DNA of 64,000 bases, taken from NCBI GenBank assembly GCA_014584315.1, contig JACTNA010000035.1, forward strand, positions 86,287 through 150,286, read 5' to 3'. The translations under genes were made by a program, and so were the position numbers. The notes beneath the pieces are model-generated. The model was not told the DNA's origin. It did no database searches and saw only the letters and a list, made by a program, of their open reading frames with translations. This stretch comes from Planctomycetota bacterium (GTDB lineage Bacteria > Planctomycetota > Phycisphaerae > Phycisphaerales > UBA1924). This document shows, in pieces, positions 35,042 to 43,820 of the stretch. The stretch's first letter is position 1, and every line of letters begins with the position of its first letter.

Positions 35042-37336
35042 TCAGCCGAGCGTCCAGTCGTTCAGGAACGCGAGGAAGTCCAGCGTGTCGATCTTCGTGT
35101 CGCCGTTCCAGTCCGCCTTCGGGTTGCCCGCCACCCAGTCGTTGAGGAACGCGAGGAAGTCCAGCGTGTCCACGACCGTGTCGCCGTTGTAGTCGCCGGG
35201 GCGACGCGGGCAACTCGACAGCACGCGGAAGTCGTCGATGCACGCCTCGACCAGCGACTGCGGGTCGTAGTCCGACGCCACGAACCGGAGGCGCACCTGC
35301 GCCGTCGGCTCGACCACGCCGCTCAGCGCGTGCTGCACGAAGTACCACCCGCCCTCGACCTCCGCGCCCGCCGGCCCGACGGTCTCCAGGTTCGTCCACG
35401 TCGCGCCCCCGTCGTCGGAGGCGTCCACGACGAACACGTCCGAGTACGGCCCGTTGCCCGCGTGGTTCGAGTACCACCGCCAGTACGAGACGACCGGGTC
35501 CGTCGCGTCCGACAGGTCGAACACCGGGCTGAGCAGCGTCGTCTTGCCCTCGTCCACGTCCCACGATCCCGCGCCAGTACCGGCCCGCCCGTCGGTCACG
35601 AAGCAGTTCTGCCCGACGACGACCCACCCCGGCTGCACGACCTGCCCGCCGCTCGTGGTCTGCTGCGGCGCCATGCGCCCCCAGATGCCGCGCGGCGCAT
35701 CGTCGCCCGGCGCGCCCACCGTCCATCCCCGGTCGGCGTCGAAGTCGTCCGCGAAGAGCACCTGCTGCGCCTCGACCGAGAACGGATCGCTCGCGCCGCC
35801 GGACGGGTACGTCAGCGTCGACCCGTCCGCCAGTTCCGCGGTGAAGTAGAACTCGACGGTCCGCCCGCACGCGACGGCCGGGAGCGTCGCCTCGTACGCC
35901 TTGCCGCCCGTCGGCGTCAGCGCGGCCTGCGTGAAGCCGCCGGACGCGATCCGGGTCCACACCGACTCCGACCCCGCCTCGACGACCCCGCCGCCCGGAT
36001 CGATGCGCACCGCGAGCGTGGTCGGCTCGTCTGCCTCGACGAACGACGGCACGCCGCCGGGGAGCGAGATCGAGGCGGGCAGGTCCCGGATCGACTCGGC
36101 GAGCGTCAGGATCGCGGCGAAGTTCTCCTGCCCCGTCGGGATGATCTCCTCGGGCGGGAGCAGGAAGCCGGGGTTGCTCGACGCGGGCCGCAACTCGATC
36201 GTGAACCCGTACATCCCCGCCGTGTAGGTCCAGTCCGACATGATCCCCGACGCGGCGTACAACTCGATCGCGTGCTGCGGCACGTAGGTCTTGTTGTGGA
36301 CGGCCTTGATCGCCGCCGCCATGCTCGCGCCCATCTGCACGAACCGCGAGTTGTCCGGCTCGGGGGGCGTCGCGGTCGTGAACCCCCACGGGTAGAGGAT
36401 CAGCTGCGAGAAACTGTGGAAGTCGATGTGCGCGCGCCCGTGCGGCTGCGCGAGGATGAAGTCGCGCACCACCTGGGTCTCCGGCTCGGAGAACGGCGCG
36501 GTGCCGCGGTAGGTCTCGCTCGACCCGCTGCCGCTCGACCCTTCGCCGCCCCAGTTGATGTCCCAGTTGCGGTTGAGGTCGACGCCCCAGGTGCCGCCGC
36601 TGTTCTGCCGGCGGTTTTTGCGCCACATCCGGTCGGTCGCCCACGAGTACTCGTACCCGTCCGGGTTCACGATCGGCACGATCAGGAACTCGAAGCGGTC
36701 CATGAGGTCCGTCACGCGCTGGTCCACGCCGTACTGCCGCAGCAACTGGTCCGCGATGAACGTCACCGTCATCGGGCTGACCCACTCGCGTGCGTGCTGG
36801 CACCCGTTGAAGATCAGTTGCGGCTTGGGGGACTGCCCGCCGGCGCCCGTCACCCGCAGCGCGACGATCGGCCGGTTCTGGAGCGACTGCCCGATCGTGC
36901 TCAGCGACGCCATCGCCGGGAACTCCGCGGCAAGTCCGTTCAAGTACGCCAGGTACTCCGCGTTCGTCCGGTAGTTCTCGAACCAGGTCAGGTCGCGCAG
37001 CGTGCGGCGACGCTCGATCTCCGCCCGCTCGGCGTCGATCAACGCCTGCACGTCCTCGACCAGCACGACCGGTTCGAGGCCAAGCCCGCGCAACGCCTCG
37101 AGCGCGTCGGGTGTCACCATCACGTCGATCGGGCCAAGCCCCACGCGCTCCGACCAGATCGTCGTCGCCAGGTTGACCGTCGCGGTCAGTTGGCGCGCCG
37201 TGCGCGGCTCGACCCGCACCACCTTCTGCCCGTCGTAGCGGACCGGTTCGACCGGCACGCCTCCGTCCTGCGCGCGCGCCGCGAAGGGAACCAGCAGCGC
37301 GACAAGAAGAGCGACGATCATCGAGCGGAACAGCAT
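35042..37336 (-). CDS. Secreted M14 zinc carboxypeptidase with dockerin-like tail
   Basis: 764 residues: signal peptide (SMIVALLVALLVPFAARA-Q), propeptide, then the peptidase M14 domain. The zinc ligands are in NGCQHAREWVSPMT (HxxE) and HIDFHSFSQLILYPWG (second His); the catalytic Glu is in YGFTIELRPAS. DLNRNWDINWGG gives the substrate-binding Asn-Arg. A beta-sandwich-like region (about 480-700) follows, and the protein ends with two dockerin-type repeats (PGDYNGDTVVDTLDFLAFLN and a second copy). Probably an extracellular peptidase of zinc carboxypeptidase type. Confidence 0.93.
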   Translation of the reverse strand: MLFRSMIVALLVALLVPFAARAQDGGVPVEPVRYDGQKVVRVEPRTARQLTATVNLATTIWSERVGLGPIDVMVTPDALEALRGLGLEPVVLVEDVQALIDAERAEIERRRTLRDLTWFENYRTNAEYLAYLNGLAAEFPAMASLSTIGQSLQNRPIVALRVTGAGGQSPKPQLIFNGCQHAREWVSPMTVTFIADQLLRQYGVDQRVTDLMDRFEFLIVPIVNPDGYEYSWATDRMWRKNRRQNSGGTWGVDLNRNWDINWGGEGSSGSGSSETYRGTAPFSEPETQVVRDFILAQPHGRAHIDFHSFSQLILYPWGFTTATPPEPDNSRFVQMGASMAAAIKAVHNKTYVPQHAIELYAASGIMSDWTYTAGMYGFTIELRPASSNPGFLLPPEEIIPTGQENFAAILTLAESIRDLPASISLPGGVPSFVEADEPTTLAVRIDPGGGVVEAGSESVWTRIASGGFTQAALTPTGGKAYEATLPAVACGRTVEFYFTAELADGSTLTYPSGGASDPFSVEAQQVLFADDFDADRGWTVGAPGDDAPRGIWGRMAPQQTTSGGQVVQPGWVVVGQNCFVTDGRAGTGAGSWDVDEGKTTLLSPVFDLSDATDPVVSYWRWYSNHAGNGPYSDVFVVDASDDGGATWTNLETVGPAGAEVEGGWYFVQHALSGVVEPTAQVRLRFVASDYDPQSLVEACIDDFRVLSSCPRRPGDYNGDTVVDTLDFLAFLNDWVAGNPKADWNGDTKIDTLDFLAFLNDWTLG

Positions 37337-37505
37337 GGCACGTCTCCTCGGGGCCGGTGAGCACCGGCCAGGCCCATGGCAACAACCCGGCAGCGATCCC
37401 CCCGCCCGAAGATACCGCCAACTTCCGCTTCGACCAAGCGTCTCGCGGGTTCCATTCTCGCGGCGAGGTCCGATGATCCGAGGGCTTTCCCGCCCGGGAA
37501 CGCCG

Positions 37506-37538
37506 ATGAAAAACGCCCGGCGGTCGTGCCGCCGGGCG
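37506..37538 (-). terminator. Rho-independent terminator of the PEP-CTERM protein gene
   Basis: On the minus strand CGCCCGGCGG and CCGCCGGGCG form a perfect 10-bp stem with a CACGA loop, followed by TTTTTC. It begins 33 bp after the stop codon at 37571. Confidence 0.9.
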
Positions 37539-37570
37539 AAAGAGGAACGCCGGATGTCGGGTGCGGTCGC

Positions 37571-38632
37571 TCAGCGCCGCCGGCGCATGGCGACGAGCGA
37601 GCCGAGGCCGAGCAGGGCGAGCGAGCCGGGCGCGGGGACGAGGTAGAAGTTGCGAGCCTCGAAGTTCGAGGCGATGAGGGAGAGGCCGGAGCCGTCGAGG
37701 TTGACGCTGTAGAGTTCGTCGCTGTTGGAGGTCGAGAAGTAGAGTTTGTTCGCCAGCGGGTGGTAGATGACGTCGAGCATGCCGCTGCCCTGGCCGATGC
37801 TGACGACGGAGGAGATGCTGGAGAAGTTGCCGCCGCCGTCGAGGTCGATGCGGTACAGCGTGTCGGTGCTCAGGTCGGTGATGTAGAGTTCGCCGGAGGG
37901 GCCTGCGGCGACGCCTCGCACGAAGGTGAGCGGGGTGCCGATCGACGTGTTGCTGAGGTCGACGAGCAGCGACACGGTGCCGTTGAGGGAACCGTCGACG
38001 TTGACGCGCCAGAGGGTGCTGCCCTTATTGATGTCGCCCGACCCGCCGTCGTAGGCCCCGCCGTTGAGCGACGTGGCGATGTAGTCGCCCGCGCCCGACG
38101 GGTCAACGATCATGCGCGCGCCCTGCCGGTAGGCGGGGGGCGGATCGTTCGTGGGAGGCTGTTCGAAGACCTGCGTCACGCTGCCGTTGCCGAGGTCGTA
38201 CCCGAGGATGCCGTCGAACGCCGGCTGCGTCAGGTCATTCTCGGGCGGGTTGTTGATCGCCAGCAGGTTGTTCGAGGGCGCGTGGTAGCGCAGCCCGATC
38301 GGGTTCTGCAGCGGGTCGTTCTGCGCGAAGACGCTGCTCACGGGCGCGCCGCCCAGCAGCCCCTTGATCTTGAAGATCGTCGCCGTGCTCGGGTCCTGCA
38401 CGGGCAGCGGGCCGTTGGCGACGTAGAACGCCCCCCCAGGACCGCGCTCGATGCCGGCCAGCCGGACGTCCGGGTCCCCGTACGTGATCAGCGGCGTGAT
38501 CACGTTCGAGTAGATGTTGAGCTTGTACACCGTCTGCGTGTTGTGCTCGGTGATCAGGATGTTCTGACCCGACGCCGCGCCAGTCACGCCGCCCGCGAGC
38601 GCAGCCAGAACCGCGATCCGCATCGTCTTCAT
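37571..38632 (-). CDS. Exported beta-propeller protein with PEP-CTERM-type tail
   Basis: 353 residues. A signal peptide (RIAVLAALAGGVTGAASG-Q) is followed by propeller-like repeats (TEHNTQTVYKLNIYSNVITP, ELYITDLSTDTLYRIDLDG). The C-terminus VPAPGSLALLGLGSLVAMRRRR has the order of a PEP-CTERM sorting signal: a Pro-Gly motif, a hydrophobic helix and an Arg cluster. (The tail is given here in outline; it spans the last 22 residues.) Family members are processed by exosortase at the envelope. No exosortase gene is in the window. Confidence 0.85.
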   Translation of the reverse strand: MKTMRIAVLAALAGGVTGAASGQNILITEHNTQTVYKLNIYSNVITPLITYGDPDVRLAGIERGPGGAFYVANGPLPVQDPSTATIFKIKGLLGGAPVSSVFAQNDPLQNPIGLRYHAPSNNLLAINNPPENDLTQPAFDGILGYDLGNGSVTQVFEQPPTNDPPPAYRQGARMIVDPSGAGDYIATSLNGGAYDGGSGDINKGSTLWRVNVDGSLNGTVSLLVDLSNTSIGTPLTFVRGVAAGPSGELYITDLSTDTLYRIDLDGGGNFSSISSVVSIGQGSGMLDVIYHPLANKLYFSTSNSDELYSVNLDGSGLSLIASNFEARNFYLVPAPGSLALLGLGSLVAMRRRR

Positions 38633-39033
38633 CGTTGAGTCTCCCTCTTGCCTGTGAAATGCACAAACCTTGGTGCGGAGGCCCCGTCCATCAGGCGCCC
38701 CCGTGGTTATCCCATGATATGTCCATCAGGCCGTCACGCGAAGCAGAATCCCCCGATTCCTCCAGAGTCTCCAGACCAAGGTTCGTGTGACTTTTCGACC
38801 GGGTTGCACGGATCGACGACGTGGGATCCGATCGAGAGGGTGCAATACCTGCGCGAAGGGCCGTCCCGTGGGTCCAAGCCCGCTTCTTCCGTTCTCAGAG
38901 CGACCAGTCTCGCTCGCGTGGGTGACCGGATCACGCCCCTGGCCACAACTTCCGCCATCCGCCTTCGCCGCGGTTCGGGTCACCCGAACGGGGCGGCATC
39001 TCGCGTGTCTCGCCGCTCCTACAACTCCCCTTC
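38633..39033. other. 401-bp divergent intergenic region
   Basis: This lies between the PEP-CTERM protein gene (leftward) and the MFS gene (rightward). It is less GC-rich around 38,700-38,830. No ORF is convincing, and I could not identify a -35/-10 pair or structured RNA with confidence. Confidence 0.4.
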
Positions 39034-40302
39034 GTGGACCGACCTCGCTTCGAGACCTCGACGGAGCACTCCACGTCGCTGGCCATCGTCGGCGTCCCGC
39101 GCCTCCGCGCCGGCGTCGCCATCGGCGCGCACACCGCCGTTGACTTCTACTCCTTCCTCCCCATCGGCCTCCTCCCGCTCTTCCGGGCGCGCCTCGACGC
39201 CACGCCCGCGCAGGTCGCTCTCCTGCTCGCCGTCGGCTCGGTGACCAGCGGCCTCGTGCAGCCCGCCGCCGCCTTCGTCAGCGACCGTCTCAACACGCGC
39301 TCGATCGGCACGCTCGGCCTGCTCGTCGCCGCCGTCGCTATCTGCGCCATGCCCTTCGCGCCGTCGTTCGCCGTGCTGCTCGCGCTCTACAGCGCGGGGG
39401 CGGCCGGCGTGGGTGCGTTCCACCCGCCCGCGGTCGCCGCCGTCGGTCAACTCGCGGGCCGGCGGCGCTCGCTCGCGGTTTCGGTCTTCTTCCTCGCGGG
39501 CATGGTCGGCGGGATTCTCGGCAACGTGCTCCCGCCGCAGCACGCCGCTCGCTTCGGCGTCGAGTCGCTCGCGTGGCTCGCCATCCCCGGCGTCGCCGTG
39601 GCCGCCGCGCTCGCCTGGGCGATCCACGCCGTCCCGCACCGTCGCCACGACGCGCACGAGTCGCACCGCGGGCTGCGCCGCGCCGACCGGCGTCGGCGCT
39701 GGGCCGCGGTCTGGCTCCTCTACGCCGGCAACTTCGTCCGCTTCAGCGTGAACATGGCGCTCGTGTACCTGCTGCTGGCATGGGTCGAGCAGCGCGTCCG
39801 CTCGCACGCCTCGGCCGACCCGCTCGCGCTCGACCTCGCCCAGCGCGCCAGCGCGATCAACGGCGCGATGCAGGCCGCCATGCAGGTCGGCATGGGCGGC
39901 GCGGGCCTGGCCGCGGGCTGGTTCCTCCGCGCCCACCACGAGAAAGCCGCCCTCGTCGCCGTCCCCATGCTCGGCGCGGCCGCCGCCGCCCTCATCCCCA
40001 ACGCCTCGATTCCGGCCGGTTTCGTCCTCACCGTCCTCGCGGGGGTCGGGTTCGGCGGCCTGGTGCCGGTCACGATCGCCCTGGCCCAGCGCCTCCTCCC
40101 GCACCGCACCAGCCTCGCCTCCAGCCTCATGATGGGCGGGGCGTGGGCGTTCGCGGGCGTCGGCTCGCTCGCGGCTGAACGCCTGCACCACGCCCTGGGC
40201 CTGCACGCCGCCTTCGTCGCCACCGCTGCGGCCCTGGCCCTCGCCGGACTCCTCAGCCTGCTTCTCCCCGGCCCGCTCCTCCGCTCCATCGACCCGCACT
40301 GA
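39034..40302 (+). CDS. MFS transporter (FSR-like)
   Basis: 422 residues with about 12 hydrophobic segments, such as GVAIGAHTAVDFYSFLPIGL, LLVAAVAICAMPFAPSFAVL and FVLTVLAGVGFGGLVPVTIA. The MFS loop motif is degenerate (SDRLNTRSIGTLGLLVAA). The N-terminal arrangement resembles the fosmidomycin-resistance (Fsr) subgroup of drug or metabolite exporters. The start codon is a GTG with no clear ribosome site, so the first residues are uncertain. The substrate is unknown. Confidence 0.85.
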   Translation: MDRPRFETSTEHSTSLAIVGVPRLRAGVAIGAHTAVDFYSFLPIGLLPLFRARLDATPAQVALLLAVGSVTSGLVQPAAAFVSDRLNTRSIGTLGLLVAAVAICAMPFAPSFAVLLALYSAGAAGVGAFHPPAVAAVGQLAGRRRSLAVSVFFLAGMVGGILGNVLPPQHAARFGVESLAWLAIPGVAVAAALAWAIHAVPHRRHDAHESHRGLRRADRRRRWAAVWLLYAGNFVRFSVNMALVYLLLAWVEQRVRSHASADPLALDLAQRASAINGAMQAAMQVGMGGAGLAAGWFLRAHHEKAALVAVPMLGAAAAALIPNASIPAGFVLTVLAGVGFGGLVPVTIALAQRLLPHRTSLASSLMMGGAWAFAGVGSLAAERLHHALGLHAAFVATAAALALAGLLSLLLPGPLLRSIDPH

Positions 40303-40434
40303 CCCACGCCGAGACAGACCGATAGTCCGGCGTTCGAGGTTCAACCCGGCTTGGTCGGGCCGTTCCGCGCGGAGCGTTCCGCGCATCTGTTGACCGATTC
40401 CGGACGGGGTGCGGTCCGTCGGTCCGATGAGGCA

Positions 40435-40517
40435 TATACTGAGCCGTACAACAGGCGAAAGGTTCCGCCCCGATGACAAAGGCCCATGGGGCCTTCCCGA
40501 AAGGGTAGTCGGGGCGG
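40435..40517. ncRNA. Candidate structured RNA or 3' structure: three-way junction
   Basis: A 9-bp outer stem (CCGCCCCGA 40465-40473 with TCGGGGCGG 40509-40517) encloses two hairpins: AAGGCCC-ATG-GGGCCTT (40479-40495) and CCC-GAAA-GGG (40496-40505). Upstream on the plus strand is TATACT (40435-40440) without a good -35. On the minus strand the same structure begins directly after the TGA of the DUF3800 gene (40520-40518), so it might instead be the 3' end of that mRNA. It matches no RNA family I know. Confidence 0.4.
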
Positions 40518-41363
40518 TCACTTTGTGGGGCGGTCATACCAGATCGTCGTGCCCTTCCGGAAGATGTCGAACTGTGAGCGCACGGCGGGCCTCACCGCGT
40601 CAAGGCTGCGGCCGTCGCCGCGCTCCCACGATCGAAAGATCGCCCAGTTGAAATAGTCCGCGATCTGGAGCCCGATGCACGACTTTGAGGAGTGGTGCAG
40701 CACCCGGTACGGCATGCCGGCGGGCAACATGCGGGCGAGCGTCGTCTTGACGCTTCCCTCGATCGCTCTCCGCTTTCGATTCACCGGGATGGTGTCCGTG
40801 ATGACAATGACCTCGGACCAGTCCGCCAGTTCACAACACTCGAGTATGTGCCTGAGAAGGTATCCGAGCGTCTCGGGGTAGAACCGCTCGTCGCTCCGAA
40901 GCGGCGGCGCGGTCATGCGCTTCTCAACGACGACGGAATCCGCCCGAAAACGGTCCAGTCGCCCGGAGAGGATCTCGAACACCCTGTTGCGGACCGCTTG
41001 CCGGTCTTCGGCGGCGTGAAAGTACTCGATGTTCAGTCCGGTCTCGATGAGATCGAACCGAAGGTTGATCAACTCCAGATCGCACGGGAAGGGCCGGTGG
41101 AGCCAGACTCCCGTCAGCGTGAAGTACCTCGTCCCGGTCGCAGAAAAATCGAGATTGCCCCCCTCATCGAAGAACACGTACAGCGGCGAGCCCGACCTCG
41201 AAGGGTTCGACGAGGAATGGGAATCCACCGGCTTGCTCCTCCGGGCGGAAGCGGCGCTGGGGTCTGATTCGATGATACGATTCGATCGCCGTCCGTTCGG
41301 GCGGTAGAGTACGCCGATTTCACCCTTGCCGTCTCGATCACCTTTGGCGCCGGAGCCGCGCAT
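40518..41363 (-). CDS. DUF3800 domain protein
   Basis: The domain is clear: YVFFDEGGNLDFSATGTRYF at the start, HAAEDRQAVRNRVFEIL, SEVIVITDTIPVNRKRRAIE, and the closing KSCIGLQIADYFNWAIFR. These are the acidic, RNase H-like landmarks of DUF3800, a family of unknown activity often found near mobile or defence genes. The start is uncertain. ATG 41363 gives 281 residues, with 65 disordered ones before the domain, and it shares the CATG with the fabI start on the other strand. The GC content is lower than in neighbouring genes. Confidence 0.75.
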   Translation of the reverse strand: MRGSGAKGDRDGKGEIGVLYRPNGRRSNRIIESDPSAASARRSKPVDSHSSSNPSRSGSPLYVFFDEGGNLDFSATGTRYFTLTGVWLHRPFPCDLELINLRFDLIETGLNIEYFHAAEDRQAVRNRVFEILSGRLDRFRADSVVVEKRMTAPPLRSDERFYPETLGYLLRHILECCELADWSEVIVITDTIPVNRKRRAIEGSVKTTLARMLPAGMPYRVLHHSSKSCIGLQIADYFNWAIFRSWERGDGRSLDAVRPAVRSQFDIFRKGTTIWYDRPTK

Positions 41364-42147
41364 GAAACTCCTCGAAGGACGCCACGCCCTGATCGTCGGC
41401 ATCGCCAACGAACGGTCCTACGCCTGGCACATCGCCGCCGCGCTCATCGAGCACGGGTGCCGGTGCGCCTTCACGCACCTGCCCGGCGAGAAGAACGAGC
41501 GCCGCACCCGCCGCGCGGTCGAGGCGCTCGGCGTCGCCGACCCGTGGCTCGCGCCGATGGACGCCTCGAGCGACGAGCAGATCGACGCCGCCTTCGCCCG
41601 CTACGCCGAGTCCTTCGATCGCCTGCACGTCCTCGTCCACTCGATCGCCTTCGCCGATCGCGAGTGGCTCGCCCGCGGAAAGTTCGTGCAGACTCCTCGA
41701 CAGGCCTACCTCTCCGCCATCGACATCTCCGCCTACACCCTCCTCGCCATGGCCCGCGCCGCGGCTCCGCTCATGGAGCGGTCGGGCGGCGGCTCCGTCA
41801 TGGCCATGTCCTACTACGGCGCGGAGAAGGTCGTCCCCGGCTACAACGTCATGGGCGTCGCCAAGGCCGCACTCGAATGCACCGCCCGCTACCTCGCCGC
41901 CGAACTGGGCGAGAGGGGCATCCGCGTCAACACCATCTCCGGCGGCTATCTGCGCACGCTCGCCTCCTCGGCGGTGGGGGGCGTGGACGACATCGAGCGG
42001 CTCAACCTCGAACGCGCCCCGCTCCGGCGCAACGTCGAGGGGGCGGACGTCGGCCGCACCGCCGTCTATCTCGCCGGCGACCTCTCCTCCGGCGTCACCG
42101 GCGAGAACATCTACGTTGACTGCGGCGTGAACACCCTCGGCATCTGA
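41362..42147 (+). CDS. fabI: Enoyl-[acyl-carrier-protein] reductase (NADH)
   Basis: 261 residues, normal for FabI. The modified Rossmann motif GIANERSYAWHIAAALIEHG is that of FabI rather than FabG. The catalytic Tyr-x6-Lys is in GYNVMGVAKAALE, preceded by MAMSYYGAEKVVPG. VNTISGGYLRTLASSAVGG covers the substrate-binding loop. It reduces the enoyl-ACP double bond in the last step of each fatty-acid elongation cycle. The ATG at 41362 shares a CATG with the possible start of the divergent DUF3800 gene. Confidence 0.95.
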   Translation: MKLLEGRHALIVGIANERSYAWHIAAALIEHGCRCAFTHLPGEKNERRTRRAVEALGVADPWLAPMDASSDEQIDAAFARYAESFDRLHVLVHSIAFADREWLARGKFVQTPRQAYLSAIDISAYTLLAMARAAAPLMERSGGGSVMAMSYYGAEKVVPGYNVMGVAKAALECTARYLAAELGERGIRVNTISGGYLRTLASSAVGGVDDIERLNLERAPLRRNVEGADVGRTAVYLAGDLSSGVTGENIYVDCGVNTLGI

Positions 42148-42266
42148 TCGGCGCACTTCGTGCGCAGCGGTCGTGCCATCCCATATGTAGTGGTTCTCCG
42201 GCCGCCGATAACCCCATCGACCGTGGTCGGTGAAGCGTCGGCTTTCCTCGCGTCGATAGAACTGAC

Positions 42267-42560
42267 GTGAGCGCATTCGGCACACCCGCCGCCCAGTCCG
42301 TCGCCGGCCTGCACCAGGCCGAGCAGGTGGCGGCGCGCGACGCGGCCCGCAAGGAGGCCCGACGCCCTCGGGACCCGGCCTCCGCGCGCGAGCAGGAAGA
42401 ACTGGACCGCGTCGAGATCGCCGAGGCCGTGCGCAACCTGAAGGACAACGCCCAGGAGGAGGCCCGCGAGGATCGCCAGGAGCGGCCCGCGTACGCCCCG
42501 GACGGCTCGCTCCGGGCGGGAGAGGGCGCGCGCCGCCCGAGCATCGACGTGCAGGGCTGA
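42267..42560 (+). CDS. Small hypothetical protein
   Basis: 97 residues from a GTG at 42267. The sequence is highly charged and helical (QVAARDAARKEARR, LDRVEIAEAVRNLKDN, AQEEAREDRQERPAY) with a Ser/Gly-rich end. The composition differs from the shadow frames of this window, with few Pro and Cys and a regular Glu/Ala spacing. There is no good ribosome site, and I recognise no family. Confidence 0.5.
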   Translation: MSAFGTPAAQSVAGLHQAEQVAARDAARKEARRPRDPASAREQEELDRVEIAEAVRNLKDNAQEEAREDRQERPAYAPDGSLRAGEGARRPSIDVQG

Positions 42561-42648
42561 GGACCGAGATTCGCCCGCGGCGCAAAGGACACGCCCGGCT
42601 TCGTGGGAGCGCCGGGCGTGCGGGGGTGGGGGCGGTGTCGGGGCGCGG

Positions 42649-43563
42649 TCAGTCGTAGAGGGCCGCCGAGACCGGGATGGCGATGTCGCGCAGTTCGAGC
42701 GACGTCGTGATGCGGAAGTTGGACTCGGTGGTGTGGCGTTCGGCGAAGAAGAACCGCAACTGGTAGGTGTTCCCGTCCACGAGCCAGCCGAGGCGGTCGA
42801 GGTCGATGGTCTGCTCGATCGCGCCGTGGACGCCGCCGAGGTCGATCACGAGCCAGCCGTCCACGAAGACCCAGACGTCGTCGTCGCCGCGGAAGGTGAA
42901 GACCTGGCCCGCGTTGCGCCGGTAGACGAACTGCGTGCCCAGTTCGAAGGTGAAGTGGTAGTTCTTGCCGGTGCTCCCGTAGTTGCCGTAGAGGTCGCCG
43001 TTGATCGGGAAGAACCCGCCCAGGTTCGAGAACTGCGGGTCCGTGCGGTCGTCGAAGACATAGTGCCCCGATTCCGCGTCGCGCCGCAGCGTGATCTGGA
43101 GCGTCTTGGAGATGTTCACGCCGGGCTGGTCGCGGAACCACTGCGAGAACGACTGCGCGGAGTTGACGGCGTTGCCCTGCGTTTCCATCGACCCCGACAC
43201 GTCGCCCGGCCGCGAGTCGAGGTACTCGCGCGGCGACATGATGTTCCGCCCCGACCCGTCCCGCCACTGGCTCGTAACGCGGTGCCCGCGCGAGCGGAAG
43301 ACCGGCTTGCCGTCGGTGTCCAGCCGGTCGGCCACGATGTTCATGTAGTGGCCGAACGCGCCCTTGTTGTCCTTGTTCCGCGGCTGCCACTGGAAGTCGG
43401 TGTGACCCCCGGACAGCTCGCGGGCTTTGAAGTCTCGCACAATCCCCGTCAGCACCAGCGTCTCCGGCCCGTCGTGCTGGGCCCTCGCCGCGTCGCCCAG
43501 CGCGACCGCGCCCGCCAGCGCCAGCAACGCCGCGCCGCTTCGATGTCCTCTCCCGTTCCGCAT
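42649..43563 (-). CDS. Secreted fibro-slime domain protein
   Basis: GGAGGTG precedes the ATG at 43563. The 304-residue product has a signal (ALLALAGAVALGDAARA-Q). It shows the landmarks of the fibro-slime (PA14-related) domain: LTGIVRDFKARELSGGHTDF, GGFFPINGDLYGNYGSTGKN, VFTFRGDDDVWVFVDGWLVI and LDRLGWLVDGNTYQLRFFFA. The DDDVWVFVD segment corresponds to the calcium/ligand-binding loop of PA14-like domains. Proteins with this domain are extracellular and may bind carbohydrates. The role here is unknown. Confidence 0.85.
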   Translation of the reverse strand: MRNGRGHRSGAALLALAGAVALGDAARAQHDGPETLVLTGIVRDFKARELSGGHTDFQWQPRNKDNKGAFGHYMNIVADRLDTDGKPVFRSRGHRVTSQWRDGSGRNIMSPREYLDSRPGDVSGSMETQGNAVNSAQSFSQWFRDQPGVNISKTLQITLRRDAESGHYVFDDRTDPQFSNLGGFFPINGDLYGNYGSTGKNYHFTFELGTQFVYRRNAGQVFTFRGDDDVWVFVDGWLVIDLGGVHGAIEQTIDLDRLGWLVDGNTYQLRFFFAERHTTESNFRITTSLELRDIAIPVSAALYD

Positions 43564-43820
43564 GACGCACCTCCGTGTCAGACCGACTTGCCTCACCCTT
43601 CACCATCCGAACCCCCTGCCCAGACTGCCACCCCGGCGACCCGGCAATCCGGCGTGGCGGGTGCGGTCGTCGCGACCGTGCGGGTTGTGCGGACTGTCCC
43701 CGCGGGCACACCGGGCCGTTTCCGCGCTCGCTCCGCCCCGATCCGGCGTTTCCCGCCCGGGATGCCGCGCGGCCGATGTACCATCCCGATCGTCGGGGCG
43801 CAAGACGCACGGAGGCCGGG

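Noticed and set aside
40465..40517. Hammerhead ribozyme, suggested by GATGA, CGAAA and GTC in the right order
   Set aside because: The core has C in place of the essential U (CCGATGA) and there is no stem III between GAAA and GTC; a plain three-way junction explains it better.
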